From CAZMXP01 sp964570285 (GTDB lineage Bacteria > Planctomycetota > PLA2), in contig CAZMXP010000020.1 of NCBI GenBank assembly GCA_964570285.1, positions 11,714-75,713 of the forward strand: 64,000 bases of DNA, read 5' to 3'. The notes under the pieces were generated by a model. It worked only from the letters and a program-made list of their open reading frames with translations. It was not told the DNA's origin and did not search any database. Of the stretch, positions 49,413 to 57,472 are shown one piece after another (position 1 is the stretch's first letter; the number at the start of each line of letters is the position of its first letter). Both the position numbers and the translations under genes were made by a program.

Positions 49413-50479
49413 TCCGTGGACTCCTTTTCCATCAGCGACTGGATGAGATCCGGATCGAGCTCCGGGTGCTTGTTGTCGAGGCGCGCGAACCGCTCGGGGA
49501 AGTCGTCGGGGTTGAGGCCCGCCGAGCAGACGTCGAACAGGAAGCAGCGGCCGAACCGGTGGCACGCGGCCGTCACCTGCAGGACGGAGTCCACCCCCTC
49601 CTCCCGCGCCGCAGCGTGCGTCTCGCGCAGCGCCGTCGCCTTCCCCCAGGCGTTGCGCATGAACTGCCTCAGCTGCACGTCGAGGCGGTGGATCTCCTTC
49701 CGCACGTAGTGGCGCGCGGGGTCGGCCTCGATCGCGGCGCGGATCCGGGCGCGGTACTCCTCGGGCGTCTCGTCCTCCGCGCGCTGGTTCGCGTAGAGGC
49801 GCGACGGCTCGAGCACCTCGCCGGTCTTCTTGTCGATCTTCTCGGCCGTGTACTTCCTCTGGTCCTCCGGCGTCGCCTTGGCGGGGCGAAGCCCCGGCTT
49901 CTTCAGGACGTCGTAGAGGCACCCCTCGAGCTTCCAGCCGAGCGACTCCGCACCGAGGTAGTAGAGGCTCACCTGCGCGTCCATGGCGAGCGTCTCCCAG
50001 TAGGCCGCCGACGGGTCGTCGATCTCGTCGCCGCAGGTCTTGTGCTCGAGCAGGCACAGGCGCCCGCCCCAGCGGACGACGCCGTCGAGCTTCCCCGCGT
50101 GCATGAACGTCTTCGACTTGCCCCGGGTCGACGGGTTGTTGACGGGGAACACGAACTGGTGCTCCACCGCGACAACGTCGAGTTCCTCTGCATGCCACCG
50201 CGTGTGGTAGCCCCGGATCATCTCCTCGACCTTCACCTGCTCGTAGGCGTCGAACGCGCGACCGGCGATCGCGTCGAGGGCGAGGACGAGCCACGCGTCG
50301 GGCTCGCCGGCGAAGTCGATACGCGCGTTGAGCCACGCCTCCAGCGCCCTGTGGACAAGCGACCCGATGCGCAGCGCTTCCCCGTCGTTCCGTGGACGCA
50401 CCCCCTCGCCGTACATCCACCACTCCCTGCGGGGGCAGTCGTCGAGGGTTTTCAGGCGGCTATTGGTCAGCAGTTCCAC
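49409..50479 (-). CDS. Cas4/RecB-like PD-(D/E)xK nuclease with Fe-S cysteines
   Basis: A 356-residue nuclease. LTNSRLKTLDDCPR at the start, KLDGVV (catalytic Asp), then LLEHKT (Glu and Lys) and a C-terminal CHRFGRCFLFDVC. One N-terminal and three C-terminal cysteines fit a Cas4/AddB-like Fe-S site. It would process DNA ends for recombination. The GTG opening ELLTNSR is preferred over a GTG five codons earlier that overlaps the upstream gene. Confidence 0.8.
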   Translation of the reverse strand: MELLTNSRLKTLDDCPRREWWMYGEGVRPRNDGEALRIGSLVHRALEAWLNARIDFAGEPDAWLVLALDAIAGRAFDAYEQVKVEEMIRGYHTRWHAEELDVVAVEHQFVFPVNNPSTRGKSKTFMHAGKLDGVVRWGGRLCLLEHKTCGDEIDDPSAAYWETLAMDAQVSLYYLGAESLGWKLEGCLYDVLKKPGLRPAKATPEDQRKYTAEKIDKKTGEVLEPSRLYANQRAEDETPEEYRARIRAAIEADPARHYVRKEIHRLDVQLRQFMRNAWGKATALRETHAAAREEGVDSVLQVTAACHRFGRCFLFDVCSAGLNPDDFPERFARLDNKHPELDPDLIQSLMEKESTE

Positions 50480-50481
50480 GG

Positions 50482-50607
50482 CTACAGCACCCACGCGATC
50501 GCGTAGAGCGCGAGCACGGCCGCGATCAGCCCGATCACCCCGAACCCCTCGTGCGGGTCGTAGGCCTCGTCCCTGCGCTCCCGGACGGCGAATCTCGCGT
50601 GCCTCAT
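50482..50607 (-). CDS. 41-aa membrane protein
   Basis: Short basic N-terminus, one TM helix (GVIGLIAAVLALYAIAWV). A strong AAAGGAAGG precedes the ATG, which overlaps the upstream stop (ATGA). Confidence 0.5.
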   Translation of the reverse strand: MRHARFAVRERRDEAYDPHEGFGVIGLIAAVLALYAIAWVL

Positions 50608-50936
50608 CGCTTCCTTCCTTTCGCGGCGAAGAGCCGCCTCAGCTCCTTGATGGACCGCCAGCGCCGCCAGGGGCGCCAGTCGGTCGCAAGCACGTAGACG
50701 TGCGCGAGGATCAGCGCGTGATGGACCTGCCCGTTCAGGCGGTCGTCGAGCTCGCGCTGCTGCGCGACGTCGGTCGACTGGCACTCGAGGAGCGCCTGCT
50801 CGATCGCGCGAAGGCGCGCGTCCATCGCCTTCAGCGCCTTCGCGATCTCCTTGCGCGCCTCGTCGTTGTCGCGCATGTGCCGCTCGAAAGCCTCGATGCG
50901 GTCGCGCTGGGAGAGGTACTTCTGCGCCGCGCCCAT
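50604..50936 (-). CDS. Hypothetical coiled-coil protein
   Basis: A 110-residue protein, helical and charged throughout (DRIEAFERHMRDNDEARKEI, MDARLRAIEQALLE), with a basic Trp-rich end. No domain was recognised. Confidence 0.5.
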   Translation of the reverse strand: MGAAQKYLSQRDRIEAFERHMRDNDEARKEIAKALKAMDARLRAIEQALLECQSTDVAQQRELDDRLNGQVHHALILAHVYVLATDWRPWRRWRSIKELRRLFAAKGRKR

Positions 50937-51356
50937 CTACCTGCCCTCCAGCGCGCGGACGATGCGCTCGACCAGATCGGGGACCAACGGGTAGGTATCC
51001 GGGACGACCATCGCCTTGCCTGCGCGGATCGCCCGCTCGACCGTCTCGCGCAGGTCGATGTCAACTCGGCGGTAGCCGGCGCAACACTCGCTGCTGTGGT
51101 CCCGATCCACCTGCGTCGCGGTGGCGACACCCCCCCTCGGGAAACACCAATCGCCCTCCCGCGGCTTCGCGCCGGTAGGCACGAAGAGGATCGCCTTCGG
51201 CGTCGCCGCCTCGGCAACGACCTCGACCCCCAGGAGTCGCTCGTCGAGCCGCCGCGTCGACTCGGCCGTCTTGGCTGCGTGCTGGAAGTCGCACGCAAGG
51301 AACACGTCGTGGCGCTCGCCGTAGTACTCGCCAACGTAGGTTGCACGGAAGCGCAT
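50937..51356 (-). CDS. Hypothetical early protein
   Basis: A 139-residue alpha/beta protein beginning MRFRATYVGEYYG, a common opening of uncharacterised phage early proteins. It contains VVVPDTYPLVPDLVERIV. It is coupled to the next gene (TGATG). Confidence 0.5.
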   Translation of the reverse strand: MRFRATYVGEYYGERHDVFLACDFQHAAKTAESTRRLDERLLGVEVVAEAATPKAILFVPTGAKPREGDWCFPRGGVATATQVDRDHSSECCAGYRRVDIDLRETVERAIRAGKAMVVPDTYPLVPDLVERIVRALEGR

Positions 51357-51580
51357 CACCGCCGCCCCCCCATCCGCGACAAGTCCGCGGCGTGCAGCGC
51401 GTTCAGGTGTTGCTCGATGACCGGCTGGAGCGCCTGCCACGCCGCGCGCTGGTCCGCCGTCCAGAGGTGGAGGCACTCGTCGGCGAAGGATCGCAGGCCT
51501 TCGGCGGCTTCCATGGCCGTGGCGGCAGGCCTGAAGTGGGGAATGGTGGTCGCGGCGGCGAGGACCTCCCAGAACGTCAT
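51356..51580 (-). CDS. Hypothetical first gene of the early operon
   Basis: A 74-residue helical protein (TFWEVLAAATTI, LQPVIEQHLNAL). GGGAGGGGTTC precedes the ATG. Its upstream region holds operator-like palindromes, so it probably begins the early leftward transcript. Confidence 0.5.
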   Translation of the reverse strand: MTFWEVLAAATTIPHFRPAATAMEAAEGLRSFADECLHLWTADQRAAWQALQPVIEQHLNALHAADLSRMGGRR

Positions 51581-51599
51581 GAACCCCTCCCGTCGCGCT

Positions 51600-51613
51600 G
51601 GCGCGATCGCGCC
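51600..51613. promoter_or_regulatory. Palindrome GGCGCGATCGCGCC
   Basis: A perfect 14-bp palindrome, 19 nt upstream of the first early gene. An operator candidate, but short GC-rich palindromes can occur by chance in such DNA. Confidence 0.3.
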
Positions 51614-51759
51614 GCTTCCGCACGGGCGGAATCGCTCCGGCGGGCCCCCGCGCGTTGGCCCGCCGCGTGCGCCACTCGCGGCCCCGCATGCCGCGCGCCC
51701 GCGATCCCCCCGAGACACCCACAACCGGTGGTGGCGGTTTCGCGATTGGCCCCGTAGCG

Positions 51760-51771
51760 CGCGTATACGCG
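51760..51771. promoter_or_regulatory. Palindrome CGCGTATACGCG
   Basis: A perfect 12-bp palindrome in the central immunity region. Probable operator half of a phage switch. Confidence 0.4.
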
Positions 51772-51791
51772 GGAGATTCGCCGATTCGTGT

Positions 51792-51810
51792 CCCTAACAA
51801 GCGTTAGGGT
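51792..51810 (+). promoter_or_regulatory. Operator CCCTAAC-N4-GTTAGGG overlapping -10 TAGGGT
   Basis: A perfect 7-bp inverted repeat that includes the TAGGGT hexamer 8 nt before an ATG. A bound repressor would block this promoter directly. Confidence 0.55.
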
Positions 51811-51818
51811 CGGCGCGC

Positions 51819-51926
51819 ATGAACGGGATCCGGAGACTCCCCAGGGGATGGCGGCGACGCGATGTGCTCTACGCGAAGCCGTCTGCCGATCCAGTCCGCC
51901 GCTTCTGCCGGCCGCATCCGTACTGA
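51819..51926 (+). CDS. Possible 35-aa leaderless ORF
   Basis: An Arg-rich peptide (GIRRLPRGWRRRDVLY) that starts 8 nt after TAGGGT. It fits the leaderless pattern, but the sequence resembles no known family, so it could be a small regulator or a non-coding leader. Confidence 0.3.
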   Translation: MNGIRRLPRGWRRRDVLYAKPSADPVRRFCRPHPY

Positions 51927-52045
51927 CGGGTGCCATGGGGGACGATCCTAATCCTGCCCGCCAAAGCCTGTCAAGAACTTTTAGCGAAGAAATCCTTGCG
52001 GGCGGCTGGCGGCAGGCATACGATGCGTCCCGATGATGCGCGTAC

Positions 52046-52086
52046 TTGGCAGAGATTCCTTGGCGTGCTATCCTTGTCAAAAGGAT
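52046..52086 (+). promoter_or_regulatory. Repressor promoter (TTGGCA-17-TATCCT) with overlapping operator
   Basis: A good sigma-70 promoter (52046-52074). ATCCTT-N5-AAGGAT (52070-52086) covers the -10 and start site and is a likely autoregulatory operator. Confidence 0.65.
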
Positions 52087-52104
52087 TCAGGTCACGGAGA
52101 TCAG

Positions 52105-52452
52105 ATGCCCAAATACCGCTGGAAGCCCGAACTCATCGCAAGGATGCGCGAGGCGAAGGGTTGGTCGCAAGAGACCCTGACGAAGGAACTCTACTCCGTG
52201 GGCCTGAACGTAACCCGACCGACGATCTCAAGCTGGGAAACGGGGCGCACCGCGCCAGACGCAAACCAGTTGATCATCCTCGCAAACGTGCTCGCCGACG
52301 GGAATGTGAACGCGCTCTACGAAATCGAGAGCAACCCGGAGAGCACAAATGCAGAACATGGGGAAGTGGCGCGGAGACAGGGCGGAACAGGCAAGGCTCG
52401 AAAAGGGGATCAGCCCGACCGTCGCAGCGGCAAGCGTCGGAGTAACCGCTGA
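52105..52452 (+). CDS. XRE-family regulator
   Basis: A 115-residue protein with an XRE HTH (RMREAKGWSQETL, then RPTISSWETGRTAPD and ILANVLADGN). Likely a Cro/CI-like regulator. The last 35 residues are out of phase with the next gene and look non-native. A GGAG site precedes the ATG. Confidence 0.7.
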   Translation: MPKYRWKPELIARMREAKGWSQETLTKELYSVGLNVTRPTISSWETGRTAPDANQLIILANVLADGNVNALYEIESNPESTNAEHGEVARRQGGTGKARKGDQPDRRSGKRRSNR

Positions 52453-52579
52453 GACGATTAGGCGCTGGGAAAAGAACGAGGGCGTCCCCGATGCGGAAGC
52501 GCTGGCGGCGCTCGCGAACCTGCTCGGCCTGACGCTCACGTACTTGCTCGACCTCTCGGACGAATCCGCCGCGGTGTAG
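52349..52579 (+). CDS. Second XRE-family regulator
   Basis: A 76-residue protein with a compact XRE HTH (VAAASVGVTAETIRRWEKNEG, LANLLGLTLTYLL). It overlaps the previous gene by 104 nt in another frame. A frame-shift linking both cannot be excluded. Confidence 0.65.
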   Translation: MQNMGKWRGDRAEQARLEKGISPTVAAASVGVTAETIRRWEKNEGVPDAEALAALANLLGLTLTYLLDLSDESAAV

Positions 52580-52588
52580 GGGTCGTCC

Positions 52589-52792
52589 ATGGCAACAGAC
52601 CGGCTCGTCACCGTCGAGTGGGCCCGGCTTCAGCTCGGGCACGCCCACGGACGCTCCACGCGACGCTGGCTCGATCGCCACGGCATCCGCGTCGTCTCGG
52701 GCCGATTCCCCGAATCGGCCTTCTACGGCGTCTGGAGGCCCGCTCAGGCGTTCGACGCTGGGGCCGCCGTCGAGGAGGCGCTCCGCTCGTGA
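52589..52792 (+). CDS. Excisionase-like HTH protein
   Basis: A 67-residue protein with WARLQLGHAHGRSTRRWLDRHGIRVV, similar to AlpA/excisionase-type winged HTHs. It is convergent with, and overlaps, the integrase by 49 nt, which is usual for Xis-like proteins. Confidence 0.55.
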   Translation: MATDRLVTVEWARLQLGHAHGRSTRRWLDRHGIRVVSGRFPESAFYGVWRPAQAFDAGAAVEEALRS

Positions 52793-53802
52793 GCCTCGAG
52801 CCTCGCGATCCCCGCGGCCGCCAAGGCGTCCGGCTCATGATCGGCGTATCGCTGGGTCATGGCGATCGTGCTGTGGCCGAGGATCTTGCTCAGGTGCAGC
52901 AACGGCACGCCCGCGCGCGCGCACCGCACGGCGAAGATGTGCCGCAGGTCGTGAATGCGCAGGCGCGCCAGGCCCGCCTTCGCGCACGCCCTGTGGAACA
53001 CGGAGTAGCGCAGGCGGTCGCGGAAGATCCGGTTGGCCTGGCCGATGCCGCGCCGCCGCGGGATGCCCGCGAGGACGGCGCGCGCTGCATCGGTGAGCGG
53101 GACGACGCGCGGACGCCCCGTCTTGCTCTTGCGCACGGACACCGCGCCGCCCTGCACGTCGTCCCAGCAGAGCGCCATCGCCTCGCCGATGCGCAGCCCC
53201 GTCTCGAGGAGGAAGCGAACGAGGGGCGCGTGGACGGGGGGCATCGCCGCGACGAGACGGTCGCACTCGGAGACGGCGAGCGCGGGCACCGGCCGCGCGT
53301 GCCCCCGCGCGAGCGGCACGCCCCACGGATTGGACACCGGGCCGCCCTTCTCTTCCGTGGCCGCGCGCCAGAACATGCGCAGGATCGCGCGGTAGTGCCG
53401 GAGCGTGTGGTCGCTCAGCGGGCCGCGGCCGGAGAGCCCCGTCTTCTTCAGGCGCGCGAGGAACTCGCCGGCGAAGGACCGATCGACCGACGCCATGGGG
53501 AGGTCGCCGAGCTCCTCCGCGAGCTTGCCCGCCATGTTGAGGACGTTGAACGCGGTCGAGGGGGCGACGCGCGAGCGGTAGACGGGTGCGTGACGCTCGA
53601 GGAATCGAGCGAGCGTGGCAGGGCCGCCGCGGTCTACGCGCTTCCGCAGTTCCGCGAGGACGTCCTCCTTCTGCGCGCTGGTGAGGTGCTCGGGGACGGA
53701 GGCGGGAAGGGTCTTGCGCACCCGCTTCCCGGTTGCGGGATCGCGGTAGCGGACCGTCCAGCGGCCCGCGCGGCGATCGATGCTCCCCCAGGCGCGCTTC
53801 AT
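52744..53802 (-). CDS. int: Tyrosine integrase
   Basis: A 352-residue integrase. It has an N-terminal SAM-like core-binding domain and a catalytic domain with ETGLRIGEAM (Arg), SKTGRPR (Lys), HDLRHIFA (His/Arg), and LGHSTIAMTQRYA (His and nucleophilic Tyr). It would integrate and excise the prophage. The start MKRAWGS follows two TGGGACCA repeats that may be arm-type sites. Confidence 0.9.
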   Translation of the reverse strand: MKRAWGSIDRRAGRWTVRYRDPATGKRVRKTLPASVPEHLTSAQKEDVLAELRKRVDRGGPATLARFLERHAPVYRSRVAPSTAFNVLNMAGKLAEELGDLPMASVDRSFAGEFLARLKKTGLSGRGPLSDHTLRHYRAILRMFWRAATEEKGGPVSNPWGVPLARGHARPVPALAVSECDRLVAAMPPVHAPLVRFLLETGLRIGEAMALCWDDVQGGAVSVRKSKTGRPRVVPLTDAARAVLAGIPRRRGIGQANRIFRDRLRYSVFHRACAKAGLARLRIHDLRHIFAVRCARAGVPLLHLSKILGHSTIAMTQRYADHEPDALAAAGIARLEAHERSASSTAAPASNA

Positions 53803-53829
53803 GGGACCAGAATGGACCTGCTGGGACCA
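53802..53829. repeat. TGGGACCA direct repeats near integrase start
   Basis: TGGGACCA at 53802-53809 and 53822-53829, with TGGACCTG between. Possible integrase arm-binding sites. Confidence 0.4.
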
Positions 53830-53886
53830 AATCACAAGCAAAATCCACTAGGTATCACATCGGTAGCATCCCCCATACATCGCAAC

Positions 53887-53978
53887 GGAGGGGCTGCGGT
53901 GACGCGGGGGGGACGAGGGGTGCGATGTAACCCGTTGGGCGGTGGTACTTTAGGGGAGATCGCTTGCGCAGCCCCTCC
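53887..53978. repeat. Inverted repeat at the prophage-host border
   Basis: GGAGGGGCTGCG and CGCAGCCCCTCC, 12 bp, perfect, separated by 68 nt. ACATCGCA/TGCGATGT also pair here. The region is a candidate for attR and for the terminator of the host gene. Confidence 0.4.
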
Positions 53979-54064
53979 TTGATGCGCGCCAAGGGGGGGT
54001 GGCGCGATTCTGCACGATCGCGACGGGCCGCGGGAGCCTGTCCGACTGATCGTCGGACCAGCTC

Positions 54065-56374
54065 CTACTGCGGGTAGACGATCAGCCGGTCGTGGATGAG
54101 GATCGCGATGTCGAACTTCCCGTCGCCGTCCAGGTCGTCCACGAGGATCTCGTCGGCGCCGCCGTCGCGCCGGTTGTCGTCGTGCATCTTCTTCTCGTAG
54201 GCGCGCCAGAAGAGCTCCTCGAGAAACCCCTTCGCCGCGGTGTACGAGAAGATCTGGATGCCGCGGTTGCCGCCGTCGAGCACGGCGAGATCCCTGGTCC
54301 CGTCGCCGTTGAGGTCGCCCACGGCGAACTTGCCGAGGCGCGCGTCGCGGCGGCTGCTCTCGACGCTGTGCAGTTCGACGAGGTCGCGGCTCGCGCCCCC
54401 GCCGTAGAGGATGCCGAAGCGGTTCTTGCCGAGGATCACGAGGTCGGGCCTGCCGTCGCCGTTCATGTCCGCGGCGTGCAGCGCCTGGAACTCGAACTCG
54501 CCCACCGCGAGGTTGGAGCGGATCTCGAAGACGCCGCTCGCGTTGCGCGTCAGCAGCGAGACCGTGTCCTTCTCGCCGTCGTAGAGCGCGACGTCCGCCT
54601 TGCCGTCCCCGTCGAGGTCGAGGGAGACGACGCCCTTCACCTGCGAGCGGGGCGAGCGGCCGTTGGCCTGGTCGGTCACCTCGAGCCCGCCGCCGGCGCC
54701 CAGCCGCAGCGCGCGGGCGAAGTTCTGCGACGCCACGAGCAGCTCCGCCTTGCCGTTGCCATCGAGGTCGCCCGCGTGGACGTTGCCCCGCGCGATCTTG
54801 CTGACGAGGCCGCCGCGGTAGCTCTCGCCCTCGGCGGAGAGATCGACGAAGAGTTGCCCCTCGCCGCGCAGCCAGACGCGCATCGGCCCGAACCGGTCGA
54901 AGCAGAGCAGGTCGGTGCGGCCGTCCTGGTTCAGGTCCATGCCCATGATGTCGTCGGGGGCGGCCTTGAGCCCCTTCAGGTCCACCTCGATCGCCGGGGG
55001 GCCCCCGACCGCCCCGCCGAGGTAGACGAGCGCGAACTGCTTCTTGTCGCGCTCGACCGCGACGACGAGGTCCTTGCGCCCGTCGCCGTCGAAGTCGGCG
55101 GTGTCGATCGCCTTCGGCGTGCCCGCGACCGGGAGCATCGTCGGGAAGGGCAGCCGGCCGTCGGTCCCGAGCCGGCTGAGGCCGACGGCCCGGTCCCCGC
55201 CGCTCAGCACGACGACCTCGTCGCGGCCGTCCCCGTCGAGGTCGGCCACGCGCACCGCCTCCGCCTCGGCCAGCGTCGGGAAGAGGCGGCGGGCGTGCAG
55301 CGTGCCGCCCTCGCCCTGCATGTAGAGCGCGAGCTGCGCGGTCCCGGGCTCGGTCACGACGATGTCCCTTCGCCCGTCGCCGTCGAGGTCGCCGATCGCC
55401 ATCGAGCGCACCTTCGCGCTGCCCGTCTCCTCGAAGGCGTGGATCTCCACGCTGCCGAGCGCGAGCGGATCCTGCGCGGCGTCGCTCCGCGTGCGCAGGC
55501 GCAGCGAGCGCAGCACGCCCGAGTTGCGCTGCACGACGACGATCTCGGCGCCCGGCGCGGGGTCGATGTCGTGCACGTCGAGCACGCGCCACGGCGTCGT
55601 CTCGAACGCGAGCTCGGGGCCCAGCGTGCCGTCGCCGCGCCCGAAGCGCGCGCGCACCGAGCGCGGCGACGCCGACGCGAGCAGCACGAGATCCGCGCGG
55701 CCGTCGCCGTCGAGGTCGCGCACCGCGAGCCGGTGGATGCCCTTCTCCCCGTGCGGCAGCTTCACCGGCTCGAGCAGCGTCCCCTTCTCGCCCTGGTGCA
55801 GGATCGCCGTGTAGCCCTTCCCGAGCAGCAGCAGGTCGGCGCGCCCGTCCCCGTTCATGTCGGCGACGGCGAGACCTCCGGTCGTCGCCGCCCCGTCCTC
55901 GATCGGGAAGGTCTGGCTCGACGGGAAGCCGCCCTTGCCGTCGCCGAACGCGACGACGAGCTCCTCGGGCTTGCCGTAGTAGGCGACGTCGATCCTGCCG
56001 TCGCCGTTGAGGTCGCCCGCCGCGAGCGACCAGACCTGCTTCTCGGTCAGGATCTCCTCGCGCTGGTAGAAGCGGTCGTCGGCGAGGTCGTTCGGCAGCG
56101 TCTCCCCGCGCTTCGCCTTCGGCGCGACGGGCTCGCGGCGACGCAGCAGCACCTCGATCTTCGCGCGGTCGTTGTTGACGACGAGCAGGTCCCTGAGCCC
56201 GTCCCCGTCGACGTCGCACGCGGTGAGCTGCGCGATCTGGTGGTCGAGCTTGTAGAGCTCGAAGCCGCGGAAGCCGAACGGGAAGGGATCGGCCGCGGGG
56301 ATCTCGTCCCCGGCGCGCGCACCCGCGCACAGGAGCATCAGCAGGGCGGCGAGGCGGGGCGCGGGTGTCGGCAT
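54065..56374 (-). CDS. Secreted FG-GAP/VCBS repeat protein (two beta-propellers)
   Basis: A 769-residue exported protein: signal peptide (LAALLMLLCAGARAG), then about 14 units carrying DxDxDG or a variant (for instance DVDGDG, DLNGDG, DMNGDG, DFDGDG), evenly spaced. Fourteen units match two seven-bladed propellers. The calcium-binding loops suggest a secreted or cell-surface adhesive or structural protein. The start lies 9 nt after TAGGAT, as a leaderless mRNA would. It is the first clear host gene. Confidence 0.85.
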   Translation of the reverse strand: MPTPAPRLAALLMLLCAGARAGDEIPAADPFPFGFRGFELYKLDHQIAQLTACDVDGDGLRDLLVVNNDRAKIEVLLRRREPVAPKAKRGETLPNDLADDRFYQREEILTEKQVWSLAAGDLNGDGRIDVAYYGKPEELVVAFGDGKGGFPSSQTFPIEDGAATTGGLAVADMNGDGRADLLLLGKGYTAILHQGEKGTLLEPVKLPHGEKGIHRLAVRDLDGDGRADLVLLASASPRSVRARFGRGDGTLGPELAFETTPWRVLDVHDIDPAPGAEIVVVQRNSGVLRSLRLRTRSDAAQDPLALGSVEIHAFEETGSAKVRSMAIGDLDGDGRRDIVVTEPGTAQLALYMQGEGGTLHARRLFPTLAEAEAVRVADLDGDGRDEVVVLSGGDRAVGLSRLGTDGRLPFPTMLPVAGTPKAIDTADFDGDGRKDLVVAVERDKKQFALVYLGGAVGGPPAIEVDLKGLKAAPDDIMGMDLNQDGRTDLLCFDRFGPMRVWLRGEGQLFVDLSAEGESYRGGLVSKIARGNVHAGDLDGNGKAELLVASQNFARALRLGAGGGLEVTDQANGRSPRSQVKGVVSLDLDGDGKADVALYDGEKDTVSLLTRNASGVFEIRSNLAVGEFEFQALHAADMNGDGRPDLVILGKNRFGILYGGGASRDLVELHSVESSRRDARLGKFAVGDLNGDGTRDLAVLDGGNRGIQIFSYTAAKGFLEELFWRAYEKKMHDDNRRDGGADEILVDDLDGDGKFDIAILIHDRLIVYPQ

Positions 56375-56383
56375 GGGTGTGCC

Positions 56384-56403
56384 ATCCTAACGTGCGGTAG
56401 AAT
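56384..56403. promoter_or_regulatory. Divergent TAGGAT (-) and TAGAAT (+) -10 elements
   Basis: TAGGAT on the minus strand is 9 nt before the FG-GAP start. TAGAAT on the plus strand is 8 nt before the protease start. Both host genes lack ribosome-binding sites. Confidence 0.6.
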
Positions 56404-56411
56404 CGCCTCCC

Positions 56412-57374
56412 ATGATGCGCTCGACACTGCCGCTGCTCCTGCTGCTCGCGCCGGCCGCCTCCGCCGACCTCTTCAGGCTCGGCGAGGGGCGCGAGGTGCG
56501 CGGCAGCGTGCTGAAGGAGACGGTCGACACCTACTTCGTCGACGTCGGCTACACGATCCTCTCCGTGCCGAAGAAGGAGGTCCTCGCCCGCGTCGCGGAG
56601 GCCGAACTGGCAATCGATGCGGCGGGGGGTCCGGGGGCCGGGGCGGGCGCCGCCGGCACGACCGGGGGCGAGAAGGGCGACGCCCTCTTCAGCACGATCC
56701 GCCGCACCGAGCAGGGGGTCAAGGAGAACGTCGTCCGCACCGAGGGGGCCGTCGTCATGGTCACGACGCCGAGCGGCCTCGGCAGCGGCTTCATCATCAC
56801 GGAGGACGGCTACGTCGTCACCAACGACCACGTCGTGCAGGGCGAGACGAAGATCACCGTCGTGCTCTTCGAGAAGGGCAAGGAGGGGGGCATCGAGAAG
56901 CGCAAGATCGACAAGGTGCGGATCGTCGCCACCAACGCCTACCTCGATCTCGCGCTGCTGAAACTGGAGGGGGTCGCCGACCTTCCGATCGCCTACCTCG
57001 GCGACTCCGCCGAGTGCCGCGTCGGCCAGTCGGTCTACGCGATCGGCAACCCGCTCGGGCTCGAGCGCTCCGTCTCGGAGGGCATCGTCTCGACGAAGAA
57101 CCGCCCCTTCGAGGGGCTCACCTACATCCAGACCACGACGGCGATCAACCCCGGCAACAGCGGCGGCCCGCTCTTCAACATGCAGGGCGAGGTGATCGGC
57201 GTGACGAACATGGGCATCTTCATGAGCGAGGGACTCAACTTCGCGATCCCCGTCGACGCGGTGAAGCGCTTCCTCAGGGACCGCGACGCCTTCGCCTACG
57301 ACAAGGACAACCCCAACACCGGCTACCGCTACCTCCCGCCGCCCCCCAAGCCGGGCGCCCCGGCGAAGCAGTAG
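56412..57374 (+). CDS. Secreted HtrA-like serine protease without PDZ
   Basis: A 320-residue protein: signal peptide, a short beta domain (VRGSVLKE ... YTILSVPKKEV), a Gly/Ala linker, then the trypsin-like domain with TNDHVV (His), DLALLKL (Asp), and PGNSGGPL (Ser). No PDZ domain follows. It probably acts in periplasmic protein quality control. Confidence 0.85.
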   Translation: MMRSTLPLLLLLAPAASADLFRLGEGREVRGSVLKETVDTYFVDVGYTILSVPKKEVLARVAEAELAIDAAGGPGAGAGAAGTTGGEKGDALFSTIRRTEQGVKENVVRTEGAVVMVTTPSGLGSGFIITEDGYVVTNDHVVQGETKITVVLFEKGKEGGIEKRKIDKVRIVATNAYLDLALLKLEGVADLPIAYLGDSAECRVGQSVYAIGNPLGLERSVSEGIVSTKNRPFEGLTYIQTTTAINPGNSGGPLFNMQGEVIGVTNMGIFMSEGLNFAIPVDAVKRFLRDRDAFAYDKDNPNTGYRYLPPPPKPGAPAKQ

Positions 57375-57407
57375 CGCCCCCCGCGTGCGCGCCTCCGTTC
57401 CCGATGG

Positions 57408-57413
57408 GATAAT
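57408..57413 (+). promoter_or_regulatory. -10 GATAAT of the DUF3352-like gene
   Basis: A good -10 hexamer about 60 nt before the ATG, which has its own GAAAGG ribosome-binding site. No clear -35. Confidence 0.4.
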
Positions 57414-57472
57414 CCGGCGTCCCCTCCCCCGCGCCCCCACCCCTTCACCCCTCGTCGCGAAAGGACCGGCCC

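Larger units (their letters stand above)
1..53980. mobile_element. Integrated tailed prophage (siphovirus-like), left end outside window
   Basis: A continuous block of phage genes runs from the window edge to a tyrosine integrase: replication genes, terminases, portal, prohead protease, HK97-type capsid, connectors, tail tube, tape measure, tip proteins, lysis-like genes, a recombination operon and a repressor region. The right boundary lies in the non-coding stretch between the integrase start and the first host gene. That stretch holds TGGGACCA repeats and a 12-bp inverted repeat. The left attachment site is not in the window, so the exact att core cannot be defined here. Confidence 0.9.
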
